Origin: Eulemur rufifrons
Lineage: Eukaryota > Chordata > Mammalia > Primates > Lemuridae
Assembly: GCF_041146395.1 (NCBI RefSeq)
Contig: NC_091008.1
Coordinates: 7,763,501-7,827,500 of the forward strand
Direction: 5' to 3'
Length of the DNA stretch: 64,000 bases
Each line of letters starts with the position of its first letter. Position 1 is the first letter of the stretch. Shown here in pieces: positions 12,783 to 24,289 of the stretch. The notes beneath the pieces are model-generated. The model was not told where the DNA came from, made no database searches, and saw only the letters and a list, made by a program, of their open reading frames with translations. A program made the translations under genes and the position numbers.

Positions 12783-14597
12783 TTTACCACGCTGAAAAGA
12801 AATGCCTTCTGTAGGCTCCCCTGTAGATTTGAGATAGCTGAGGAAGAATCAATGATGATGAAGAAAGATCTATAGAAACTCCCCAAACTGAACCAGGAAG
12901 GGAAAAAACAGAAAATCCAACACACAAAAGATATTTTGAGATAACAGTCTATAATATGTGATATAAAAGACTGAGTGCAGCAAACTCACATGTATAAAAT
13001 GGAAAACTGTCTTTAAGTATTTGAATGACTTGGCTCTAACTTAAAAAGCAGATACCGGAATCTCCTTAGAAATACAGACACGGCGATTTGTTTAGTAGTT
13101 CGGGTCCCTTCTACTTAATGTTTGGTAATTCAGGCAGGTGTGGCTTGTTTGATTGACAGCTGTCAACTTGCACTGAGCCATGAAGAATGAAGGAAACCAT
13201 TTGGCTTCATGCTGCTTTACTGTAAGAATAAACGCTTCGCTTGAAGAGTTTTAACGCAAAGATGGCTGTAGTTCCATCAAAGTTTGTTGAGTTATCATTT
13301 CCTTGTCTTTTTTCCCCCTTATTTTCTAAAGATGAACCTAATTAAAATGACCTCTTTAAATTTAAAATGATAAAACTTCAATCTAAATTGGCTTAACAAA
13401 TAATAAGATTTTATCGACCTGTGTAGCTGAAAAGCCCAGAAACAGGCGTGGCTGAGTCTGGGTGTTGAGCGTATGTTGTCAGGAATCATCCCTCTGTCTG
13501 TCATCTTGGTTTTGCTTTTTAAAATTTTATTTTCAGTCAGGTTCTCGCTCTTGGTGGCCACGTGGTCACTAGCTGTTCCAGTCAGACCATATTCCATTTT
13601 GGCAACTCAGGAAAAGGATGTTTTTTCTTTTTCCAGTGGCTTCCAAGAGAAAGAGAAAAAAAAAAAAAAAAAAAATCCTGGTTTGGGCTCATGATGAATC
13701 TTGTACCTGTCCCCAAATCGCTGATGCAAGGCGATGGGATACATTTATTAATCAGGAGGGGCAAATAAAATGTGCTCACTCCCTCCCCACAAAGCTACAG
13801 GTGTGAAGGCAGCCCACCCGACACACAGGGACTGAGAGGAGAGGAGGGTCAGAGCCACGGAAGGGGGAGCAGACACAGGGGGGCGAACGCAGCCCCCACA
13901 CGGGGAGGTAGAAACTCACCTGTCACTTAGATCTCTGCAGTAGAGAGGGCTGCAGTAAGGACACAATAAGTAGGGCCTGTGATGTTAGAAAAACAAAGCA
14001 GTATTTACAACTGTTGGAATCCATGTTCTATTTGTTGCCCAACATATAAACATTTAACATGGGAAAAAAATTCCTTAAGTGACCAAAACTATCTGTTTGC
14101 TTTATGAAGATTTGGCTCTTGTGTACCTATGAATGTTACTTCTTCTTGCTCTTCAATTTGGAATAGAAAAAAAAACTGTAAATTTTTAGATAATTTATGT
14201 GAATATAGACGCGTAGAGGGATTAAAACATGGATGTGTAAACATAAAACACCTAAAACAGGTAATGCTAAGAAGAAGAATTTTAAAAAATTTTAGGTTTC
14301 CGTTTAGACTCAAATAGTAAGCGACAAATTTTTTCGTTAAAATAGGTGGAACTTTATGACAGATAGCAACATGAAAAGTTTGAACCAGGGGACGCTGCCA
14401 TGATACCTAAGTAGGATGGCATTTAAATATTCTTGCAGGAAATTTACGCTTTCTTTTATTTGTGACAATGAATGCTTTCCATCTAAGTGGAATATATTAT
14501 TTAAAATAAATGGTTAGACTCGGTTTTTCACAGACTACCCTCGTCTGTCTACCAGTGGCATTAGTTAGGGAGAAGTAGACATCAAGAGAGGATGAGA
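12783..14597. other. Unique DNA with a palindromic regulatory candidate
   Basis: No recognisable repeat or gene. It contains the palindrome described at 13150-13166 and an A-run at 13656-13675. About 13800-13920 is GC-rich, with several CpGs. Short overlapping frames at 13319-13806 on both strands look fortuitous. Confidence 0.5.
13150..13166. promoter_or_regulatory. PBX-MEIS composite site and TGIF/MEIS palindrome
   Basis: TGATTGACAG (13150-13159) is the canonical decamer bound by PBX with MEIS or PREP partners. It overlaps TTGACAGCTGTCAA (13153-13166), a perfect 14-base palindrome containing TGACAGCTGTCA, the dimer site known for TALE factors (TGIF, PKNOX, MEIS), with an E-box CAGCTG at its centre. 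Occupancy is inferred from sequence only. Confidence 0.5.
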
Positions 14598-14936
<339 letters not shown>

Positions 14937-14958
14937 GAGAAAGAGAGAGAGAGAGGGG

Positions 14959-15367
14959 CTGAGACGTGTCTGAGATACGCTGGGGGAACAGGCAGCAGTG
15001 GTGGAGACCGCAGACCATGCCGGAAGCCTGACAGCCGTGCTGGGAGACAGAGAGGAAGAGGGAATGGGTAGGAAGGGTCTCAGACTGCAGCTCAGTCCAA
15101 CGAAGATTTATTTGGAGAGGCCAACTGGGAGCCTCCCTGGGCCCAAATCCACATTTCAGGAGTCCCATGAGTCTCCTTTTCATGCTCAACCATTGGACGG
15201 AAGCAGCCAGTGGAAAGCGCAGCGTCAGGATTAACGCAGAGGTGGACCTGGAGGAACAGTAGTTGAGGCCATCAGTCCATCGCGGCTCCCAGAGCAGGAG
15301 ATTGAAACATCACACTTCCATGGTCACCGAGGCTACCATTTCCTGAACACTCCAATGGCATCGTTAT
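14959..15367. other. Unique or unclassified DNA
   Basis: Mixed-composition sequence with several CpGs and no recognisable gene or repeat. Open frames on both strands (14917-15189 minus, 14998-15234 plus) overlap each other and the Alu tail, so neither is credible as coding. Confidence 0.4.
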
Positions 15368-15580
15368 CGGGAACACGGTTTGGGAGTCAAATTGTCCGAG
15401 TTCAAATCTTGCTGGCCCACCTACGAACTATGAAATCTTGAACCAGTTAATCTATATTGTGTACTTTTTCTTACTTAAATTGATAATACTAGTTATACTC
15501 GTAGAGGCACTTAGAACAAATAAAAATTTCATTCACGTAAGAGCTGCCATTATGATGATGTGCATAGATTAGTCATTCCA
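15368..15580 (+). mobile_element. MIR SINE
   Basis: Follows the MIR core: GGGAGTCAAATTGTCCGAGTTCAAATC, a degenerate CCACCTACGAACTATGAAATCTTGAACCAGTTAAT (GTGTGACCTTGGGCAAG region), then TAGAGGCACTTAGAACA near the 3' side. It is highly diverged, and the ends are approximate. Confidence 0.65.
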
Positions 15581-15746
15581 AACGATCACATAGGATAGTC
15601 ATTCAAAAAAAATGTAACTTGCTTTCTTTTTCTGGAACAAACTTATTGTTTTCACGTTGATCCTTAGTCCTCGCTGGTGTTAGAAACCAGATCTTAGGTA
15701 ATTCTGTGTCTTCCTCAGATAACACGATGATTACGACGAGCACTAT

Positions 15747-16347
15747 TGTTGGGGCTTGGAAAACAATACCCCAAAACACTTCCCTCTCTCTCTGATCCTC
15801 TTACTTTCCCGCAACACCGGGTGGACTCTGTCTGAAATTTCCTCATCTGACTAAGAAAGAGTCTTTCCAAAAGAAATGCAATTGTCTTAAGACGCCCCCT
15901 CTCCCAAGGAATCTCATCAAAAAACCAGGAAATGTTAACCATTGGAGAAAAGAAGAGAACTAAAAGTGATCACCATGCTCAGACAGAATTTCAACCTATT
16001 TTTCGGAGAGCAGCTTTGAGAGAGGACCTGAGAAACCTCATCTGCATAGTAAGACCACCTTTATCCCTGTGCAGCTCCAGCCCACCTTCCCTAAGGTGTC
16101 AGTCCCATCCAGCGTCCAGAGAGAATTATTTACAAAATAACATCTGCCTGCTGGGTCCATACATCTCTCCCCTACAAAGCCTCAACCATCTCGCCCTTCT
16201 TCACGTCTCATATTTTATTTACGGCTCCCATGTTTGTACACACGAAATAAATTTTTATGCCTTTTTCTCCTATTAGTCTGTCTATTGTCAGTTCATTTTT
16301 AGCGACTCTTCAGAGGGTGAGGGGGAAGCTTTCCTCTGGCCCTTACA
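15747..16347 (+). mobile_element. Probable solo ERV LTR
   Basis: About 600 bases, starting TGTTGGGGCTTGG and ending TTCCTCTGGCCCTTACA. It has AATAAA at 16246-16251, followed by a T-rich stretch with CTATTAGTCTGTCT and TCAGAGGGTGAGGGGGAAG, a layout typical of ERV LTR 3' halves. I do not see a matching target-site duplication or internal viral sequence, and the family is not assigned. The 114-residue frame inside it (15932-16276) is not a viral protein I recognise. Confidence 0.55.
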
Positions 16348-16545
16348 GGATCTAGAATCGGACTCCTGGGGATCAAATACCAGCTCTGCTATTTGAATGA
16401 CTTTGAGAAAATCACTTCTCTGTGTCCTAGTTTTATCCTCTATACAAGTGGCGATGGCGTAATGGTGAGTCCTTCATAATCCGGTCATTATTCAAGTAAA
16501 ATTTGGTAAGAATAATTTCTGACCCGAATAAATGCTTAACCAAGG
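16348..16545 (+). mobile_element. MIR SINE
   Basis: GAATCGGACTCCTGGGGATC, CCAGCTCTGCTATTTGAATGA, CTTTGAGAAAATCACTTCTC and TGTGTCCTAGTTTTATCCTC follow the MIR consensus in order. It abuts the 3' end of the LTR, so the LTR may have inserted at its edge. Confidence 0.75.
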
Positions 16546-17039
16546 CTGGCTCTTATCGTTCTTGTCCTTGGTTCTGAATGGGTCCCATCCTGTTTGTGGG
16601 GTCTCAATCCTAGCTAAGGGTTTAATTATACCTTCCAAAGTTAGGGAGGAGCAGAATTCAGGATGCTTTTCAGGAACCTACCAGCATCTAAACCCCTAGC
16701 TTCCTCCCGGGTTATTTTCCATTTCCCTTAGTCTGTGGAATCTTTATGTAGTCTGAGCAGAGAGGTCTGGTTCTTTATTCCTTGTTTACGGCATCAACTT
16801 GGCGTCTTTAATGGTTCAGGGCTCAGCTTCTTCCATTGCAAAAGCCTCGCCTTTTGAGATTTAAAAGCTTTAGCTTTTGAAAACCCAAAAGGTTTTTCTT
16901 CGCATATTGTTATATTGTGTCTCGCCCCTAATGCAAGAGGAGGGATAGGGAAGGAGACAGAAAGCAAAAGGAAGTGTATTACAGGAGGTAAATCTTAGTT
17001 AATACCTCAAAATATTATTCCTCTACCATGTTTCTGTTT
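16546..17039. other. Unique DNA with an interrupted hairpin
   Basis: No gene or classifiable repeat. It contains a two-tier inverted repeat: outer arms CCTTTTG (16850-16856) and CAAAAGG (16886-16892), inner arms AAAAGC (16863-16868) and GCTTTT (16873-16878). Confidence 0.45.
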
Positions 17040-17365
17040 AGGCTCTTCTCCGCTCCTGGTAAGTTCCCTTTGCCACCGGTTAGAGTCCTATATACTCAGT
17101 AATTTGGACACCTCCTCATCTTGGAAATACATTTTAATCACTCCAATCTAAAGTGCCTTTTTTATCCTAACTTTCTCAGGTGGTCCGTATCACATTCATT
17201 TTAAATGGGCTGGTGCATGCTCTATTTTCCCCAATAGACTCTATGCTCCTTGTGGGCTGGGAATACACCTTATTCGTTTTTGGAATCTATATTCTCTTGA
17301 GTGCCTAACGTAGGACTTGACACACAGAAGTCCTTTAAAATGCTGGACACATTAATTAAACACGT
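17040..17365 (+). mobile_element. L2 LINE 3' fragment
   Basis: The end reads CCAATAGACTCTATGCTCCTTG, GGGCTGGGAATACACCTTATTC, then AGTGCCTAACGTAGGACTTG and ACACAGAAG, matching the L2 3' terminus (AGACTGTAAGCTCC ... GTGCCTGGCACATAG). The upstream part is too diverged to bound well. Confidence 0.55.
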
Positions 17366-17954
17366 TACAGGAAGCTGGTTATAGCAGAGGCTTACTGCAG
17401 TTTTGTCTGAATCTCCACCTACATTTTCTTGGACTGCTGAGTGGGCCTTATCTATGACTGGGGATCATTGATATTGATGTTCCTAAGATACAGCATATTC
17501 ACCTTTATCTTAGTTTAAAAAAATAATAAGCAGTCTATGTGCCAGCCATTTTGCCAGACTCAGACGCAAAATTGGATAAAGACCTTCCATCAAAAATGGT
17601 GATTTTTTTTAAAGCAAGCAATTGAAATGATATATGTGTCTAGCACAGAGCCTGATACATGGTAACTGTGATGACTTTGTTGGGGAAAGCAGTGAATAAA
17701 GAACTGTGATGGAGCTGTGCGTGGGTTTACTTGTGCCCTGAGAGGCTTTTGTTTGTCCTTTGGAGTCTTGGAGCTGGTGACTCAGTCTTGGAGAATGGAT
17801 AGAAGTTGGGCAAGGAAAGAAAAAGAGAAGGGCGGGTAGAGCAGCATAAGCAAGAACAGAGTGGCATTAAGCAACATAATTATGTATTTCATGTAAAAAA
17901 AAAAAAAATCAGATTTACTCATATTTTAACCAAAATACATTTTCTGTGTCACGT
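17366..17954. other. Mostly unique DNA
   Basis: A short patch at 17530-17590 (GTGCCAGCCATTTTGCCAGAC) looks like antisense L2. The rest is unclassified. An A-run lies at 17896-17908. Confidence 0.4.
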
Positions 17955-18192
17955 AGCGCCATGGTTTAGAGTGCAGGCTCTGGGGCCAGACGGCAGAGTG
18001 GACAATCTCAGCTCGACCACTAACTTGCTCTGCAACCCTAGTTCAGTATTTTCACCTCTCAGTGCCTCGGCGCCTCAGCTGCAAATCTGAAATTATGCCA
18101 CCCTCTGGTTTCGAAGCCCAAATGCGGCAATACAGTTAAAGCGTTCAGAAGTATGTCTAACAAAGCAAGTGCTCAGTAAATTTTAGCTTGTG
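17955..18192 (+). mobile_element. MIR SINE
   Basis: ATGGTTTAGAGTGCAGGCTC, TGGGGCCAGAC, CTCAGCTCGACCACTAACTT and, at the end, AAGTGCTCAGTAAATTTTAG match MIR from head to tail. This is the best-preserved MIR in the window. Confidence 0.85.
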
Positions 18193-18211
18193 AAGATTAA
18201 ATATTTCTTTG

Positions 18212-18239
18212 TGTGTTTGCGTGTGTGTGTGTGTGTGTT
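18212..18239 (+). repeat. (TG)n microsatellite
   Basis: Dinucleotide TG run with one interruption (TTTGCG). Confidence 0.85.
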
Positions 18240-18284
18240 TACAACTTTTCATAAGATGTATTTCCCATTGAACACCCTTGAGAC

Positions 18285-18415
18285 CCTCGTTTTCCTCCAG
18301 AGATTCTCAGTAGGGAGACAGCAGCAAGAGGAGCATTCCGTAGAATCACTGGGGGTGGTCTTTTAAAATTTGATATCCCTTTGGCTTCCTGCCTACACCT
18401 CAAATTTAGAAGTAA
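18285..18415 (+). mobile_element. Possible MER5-type hAT fragment
   Basis: GAGCATTCCGTAGAATCACTG, GGTCTTTTAAAAT and CCTGCCTACACCTCAAATTT resemble the MER5 pattern (AGAATCACCTGG ... TTGTTAAAAT ... CCCACCC). It is diverged and lacks visible terminal inverted repeats. Confidence 0.4.
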
Positions 18416-18946
18416 TACCACTTCTATAGTGAGACTGCGTCATGTGTCATTTTATTCAGGGACATAGGGGCAGGATAACTTTGAATTAATTTTACAGGTG
18501 TTCTAGATACAGAATAGATCCTGTTCTAAATTAAAACAGCTCAAATGTTTCTTCCCGTTTTGCCAGTTTGTGCTGTTGCAAGGACTAGGAAAATCACGAC
18601 GGAGGCTCACCTGATGTCCCGAGCTCATTGCAGTAAGTACTCCGCGATGAATTCATTCCTTTGTTTTTTTCCATAAAAAAAAAAGGATGTCTCAAATATT
18701 TTTCTACAAAGACTCTGGAGAAAATAGCTACAAAGAATAGAAAAAAAATTCAATGTTTTGACTCCAAAATCATACTTTTTAAGGTTAAGGCTAGGAAATT
18801 CCACAGTAATATGTGGTCCTTTAAACAAGAATAGATTTTGGCTTGACTTTAATTTGTCGGAGGAGTTAGTTGGGCAAGGGTGTGGTATAGGAATGTCGAC
18901 TGTGTTACAATATTTTTCTCAGTACAAACTCATTACTTCAATATTC
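18416..18946. other. Unique AT-rich DNA
   Basis: No gene or classifiable repeat. It ends at the target-site duplication of the next Alu. Confidence 0.5.
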
Positions 18947-18965
18947 AAAATCTGTTCATTTTTTC

Positions 18966-19305
18966 TTTTTTTTTTTTTTTTTTGGAGACAGAGTCTCACT
19001 CTGTTGCCCGGGCTAGAGTGAGTGCCGTGGCGTCAGCCTCGCTCACAGCAACCTCAAACTCCTGGGCTCAAGCGATCCTCCTGCCTCAGCCTCCCGAGTA
19101 GCTGGGACTACAGGCATGCACCACCATGCCCGGCTAATTTTTCTATATATATATTTTTAGTTGTCCATATAATTTTTTTCTATTTTTAGTAGAGATGGGG
19201 TCTCGCTCTTGCTCAGGCTGGTCTCGAACTCCTGACCTTGAGCGATCCACCCGCCTCGGCCTCCCAGAGTGCTAGGATTACAGGCATGAGCCACCGCGCC
19301 CGGCC
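18966..19305 (-). mobile_element. Strepsirrhine Alu, complete
   Basis: Flanked by a perfect 19-base duplication, AAAATCTGTTCATTTTTTC, at 18947-18965 and 19306-19324, the longest in this window. The right arm carries TAGAGTGAGTGCCGTGG (4-base duplication form). Confidence 0.98.
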
Positions 19306-19324
19306 AAAATCTGTTCATTTTTTC

Positions 19325-19934
19325 AACGAGATGCATGATTTATATTTACAGAGTCTTTCATTTACTTAAAAATGATTAACAACTAAAGATTTTATTTCTA
19401 TATACTTGATTCCTAATTTATGCCATAGTTTTGACCAAAACAAGTCTCACTTGTGTAGTCAGAAAATTTTAATGTTCATTAAGCACCCGCTATGTGTTAA
19501 AGACTTTAACTTTGCAAAGTGGAATAACTCTTGAAACTATGATTTAGATGATACAAATATTGTATGCTCCTCTATATACTATTTTTCAAACCATATAATC
19601 AAAAAAATTATGATTTAAAAAAATAGACTAACTGGACATTTTATGACATTATAGTTTGACTGATAATATAGTTAATTAATAAAATAACATCCTGCATTTT
19701 ATCTTTCACTGTAGTTATAATGCAACAATCCAATATTGGTTTCACATCTTGTGCTCAAAATTGCCATCTTCAGACTCTGTTTAGACCAATCCCCTGTGTC
19801 ATGAATAATGGTATCTTATATTTGTATAATATTTTACAATCTCAAAAATGTAAACGCTTTCCTAAGTTTCCTTCCGACACCATGCAAATCAAGTCAAAAA
19901 GTAGGCTCCGTTAGAAATAATAATAGTTTAGGGT
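19325..19934. other. Unique AT-rich DNA
   Basis: Strongly AT-rich with almost no CpG. No gene or repeat is recognisable. Confidence 0.5.
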
Positions 19935-20165
19935 TTGAGCACATCCTGTGTTCCAGGCACCGTGTTAACAGGCAATAACTGTGTGTGATTTAAAATATCT
20001 TAACTCTTCTAATCCTCATAAGAAACCTCTGAAGGAGGGACTAGCGTCATCCTCTTTTTACAGAGGAAGAAACTAAGACTAAAACCGAGTTAGCGCAACT
20101 GCTGGGTGGTAGAGCAAGAATGGACATAAAGGTTCTGGTTCGGAGGTCCACGCTGTTGAGCACCG
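19935..20165 (-). mobile_element. MIR SINE, antisense
   Basis: GTTCCAGGCACCGTGTTAAC, ATCTTAACTCTTCTAATCCTC, TTTACAGAGGAAGAAACTAAG and, at the end, TGGTTCGGAGGTCCACGCTG follow the antisense MIR order. Confidence 0.75.
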
Positions 20166-20169
20166 GGTC

Positions 20170-21180
20170 ACGCTGTCCCCTGTGATCTTTGCCTCCCAGC
20201 AGCTATGAAGTCACGCATTTCTTCCACAGACAATACCTAGGATATTTTGACACCCCACCGATGAGAACCTTCATCGACTATTTGATTTATTTGAAACCGG
20301 TTCCGTCCACACAGAGCGTCAAAATGAGAATCAGTTTAGTGAAGAACGAATTTGCACGTGTACCATTAAGGAAAGACATCTCTAAGTCATTGTTAGAAAT
20401 GCATTCGTCTAGATTTGGATGCCGAGGGTCCCAAGCCGTTTCCTCTCTCATCTTTTGGTCTGTTTCCTCGTTTAAGAGCCTCCGTTGTCCCCATGGGTCC
20501 GGCTGGGTGACAGGCTGTCATTTCTTGGACGATCCTTCCAAGCTGGCAGACAGGCCATTCCAAGGCTCTCGAGGTGGTGATCAGTTTTGTGGGAGATTTA
20601 CGGATTCCTTCTGAAAATATCTCATTTTCCTGCTGCTATTACGGCCCGTTTTCCCCGCTGTAAATCCTTATTATCTCACTTTATTTCTCCGTCTTCTCCT
20701 TCCTTTCTTGTCACACTGCTGCTGCTATCCCCCACCCCCCCATCACTGAAACTCGCTTCTCTTCCTCCCTGTCTGCTTGTTTATTTGGCTTTGCACGCAG
20801 GCCTTCCTGGTTCCTCCCCCTTCTAGCCTTCGTGAGCATCACCATTTGGTCAGAAGAGACCCCCTTCTGGGTGACACCCCACCAGGGAGAGCTTTGTCCC
20901 CCAGGAAAAACGACAGAACCTTTTTTCCTCCGGCGCTTCCTGCTCTTCTCCCTTGAAAGCATTTCTGGGCTGAAGCAGCTAAGCGGCTGCACAACATAAT
21001 CCTGTGTGAAGCTGGCAGAAATGCTATTTCGGAGCATTTATGTTTAACCCTTTGTCACCCGTTGTGTACGGGTTTCGAAGGCACAAGGAGGAGCATTGGA
21101 CAGATTTCGTTCAACACGCACCTTCTGAGCAGTTGGGGTCTGTCGGCCCTCAGACTGGGCGCTGTGTGTTTTCCTTTGTT
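20170..21180. other. Unique CpG-bearing DNA
   Basis: Moderate GC and repeated CpGs, with pyrimidine-rich sequence at 20650-20830. A 141-residue + frame (20189-20614) begins at TTG, matches nothing I know, and overlaps the preceding MIR flank, so I treat it as noise. No splice-site, promoter or RNA architecture is clear. Confidence 0.4.
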
Positions 21181-21636
21181 GTCCTAGTGTCCTCTGCCCG
21201 CCCCCCCCCAAAAAAAACTTGTCCTAGTGTCCTCTGCCCGCCCCCCCAAAAAAACTGGTCCTAGTGTCCTCTGCCCGCCCCCCCAAAAAAACTGGTCCTA
21301 GTGTCCTCTGCCCCGCCCCCCCAAAAAAAACTTGTCCTAGTGTCCTCTGCCCGCCCCCCCAAAAAAACTTGTCCTAGTGTCCTCTGCCCGCCCCCCCAAA
21401 AAAACTGGTCCTAGTGTCCTCTGCCCGCCCCCCCAAAAAAACTGGTCCTAGTGTCCTCTGCCCGCCCCCCCAAAAAAACTGGTCCTAGTGTCCTCTGCCC
21501 GCCCCCCCAAAAAAACTGGTCCTAGTGTCCTCTGCCCCGCCCCCCCAAAAAAAACTTGTCCTAGTGTCCTCTGCCCCGCCCCCCCCAAAAAAACTTGTCC
21601 TAGTGTCCTCTGCCCCGCGGCCCCCCAAAAAAACTA
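21181..21636 (+). repeat. 12-copy minisatellite with C7A7 core
   Basis: Tandem units starting GTCCTAGTGTCCTCTGCC at 21181, 21221, 21258, 21295, 21334, 21371, 21408, 21445, 21482, 21519, 21558 and 21597. Unit lengths are 37, 39 or 40 bases. Each unit has about seven C then seven A. Units differ by CCCG versus CCCCG and by a CTTG versus CTGG junction, and runs of identical variants show past duplication of blocks. The minus strand carries 12 G7 tracts. Frames read across it (for example 21525-21713) are repeat artefacts. Confidence 0.98.
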
Positions 21637-22439
21637 ACAGTGGGGGCGACATCAGTGGCCGGCTCGAATTGCCCTCCAGCTTCGGATCGGGTTCCGAGTA
21701 TGGGAGACACTAGCAGGGAAGGGGACACGATAGCAGGAGTGTTTGTCACCCTGGTCCTGTCCCTTGCAATCGTCCTTGCTGGCTTCTGTCCCTACCCCCT
21801 CCTTTACCCTCTGCCGTGTGGCTTCCTCTGTGTTGGCTTCTAAGCTCTGCCTGACCCCTTCCTGGTTTCCCAAATCCCTGCCCACCGTCTTTGAAATAAG
21901 TGTCATTCTCGAACACTCCTGACATTGCAGACTTTGGGGTTGTCTGTCTCCCAGCCTGACTGATGGAGACTCCGAGTCCCCCACGAGGAATGAGGCACAG
22001 TCGTCGCCTTTAGTCGATCGCGGAGACACATCAACGAGTTGGGAATCGTGGGACAGGTGATAGAAGCAGACACGAGGCACAGAAAGGCCACACCCGAGAA
22101 GGTGACGGGATCTACCTGGGAAATACGTTTCAGAGAGGGTGTCAGTGACACCTGGAAAGACGGCCCGGCAGCCAAGGGACGCTGATGGAAGGACAGGGCG
22201 GGGACTGGGACAGAAAAGCCACTCGGGGGCAGAACTGGGGAAGCAAGAAAACAAGGAATGTGGTCACACGTGTCAACAAGGGCAAACTCAAGACAGCCAG
22301 TGCTCACGGTGGGGAAAAGGGACATTTGAGTCCAGAAGTGCCTGCGGGTCTTAGAGGGTCTAACAGATCAAACCAAAACATTCAGACCTTGTTCTCTACC
22401 CTAAAAAATAGAAAAAACAAGGCTTGTCTTTAAACAGTC
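21637..22439. other. CpG-rich block beside the minisatellite
   Basis: By-eye count of roughly 29 CpGs in 21640-22240 at about 55% GC, close to CpG-island thresholds. Open frames on both strands (21652-22254 and 21903-22325 minus, 22139-22354 plus) overlap in several registers, and the longest starts at TTG. None resembles a known protein. A promoter is possible, but no TATA, initiator or first-exon pattern stands out. Old L2 or LTR sequence is the alternative. Confidence 0.4.
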
Positions 22440-23752
<1,313 letters not shown>

Positions 23753-23770
23753 GAAAGAAAGAAACTAAAG

Positions 23771-24289
23771 AGTTCAGCTGGGGTCGCAGCATAATAAACT
23801 AGTAAAAATGAGACTGGAATTCAAACCATTCAACTCATTTCCAGTGTAGCATGCTGCTTCCTTTAGCTTTATTTTAGCAATCTTTATGAATATAGGGCAA
23901 GGAATAGGGATTGGAAAAACATATACAAAGGACTCTTGGGATTCATAAAAAAATGGCTCTAGCGCTAGAAATTCCTGTCCATAATATGCCAATGTTTAAG
24001 ACATTTTATTTTGAGGAATGCAATGGTATTTTTTTTTTTTACATGTTTAGAAATTGTGCTTCAGATTCCATTTATTTAACCTTTTATACTTTTATTTTCT
24101 TAACCTAAACTAACTTTACCCTATATCTACTCCCCTTTACTATCATTATAACATTTTCTCACTATTATTTAATTATATCATCCATGTAGCCCACTGTAGA
24201 TGCGTAAAAAGAATCAGAGTTCTAAAGACTGGCATTCTCTTTCTTTTGGAGGCTGTAGCTTTTTCACCATTACTCTTTCTTTCTCTTTA
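23771..24289. other. Unique AT-rich DNA
   Basis: No gene or classifiable repeat. Confidence 0.5.

Noticed and set aside
15932..16276. 114-residue frame within the LTR
   Set aside because: It lies wholly in an LTR, which does not code, and resembles no viral protein I recognise.
20189..20614. 141-residue plus-strand open frame
   Set aside because: It begins at TTG just after a MIR and has no recognisable similarity or splice context.
21181..21636. CRISPR-like array
   Set aside because: Units are contiguous tandem copies without unique spacers, in a primate genome.
21525..21713. Proline-lysine repeat peptide
   Set aside because: It is a direct reading of the C7A7 minisatellite and shifts frame with unit length.
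21652..22254. 200-residue minus-strand open frame
   Set aside because: It opens at TTG, overlaps other open frames on both strands in CpG-rich DNA where stops are rare, and shows no recognisable domain.
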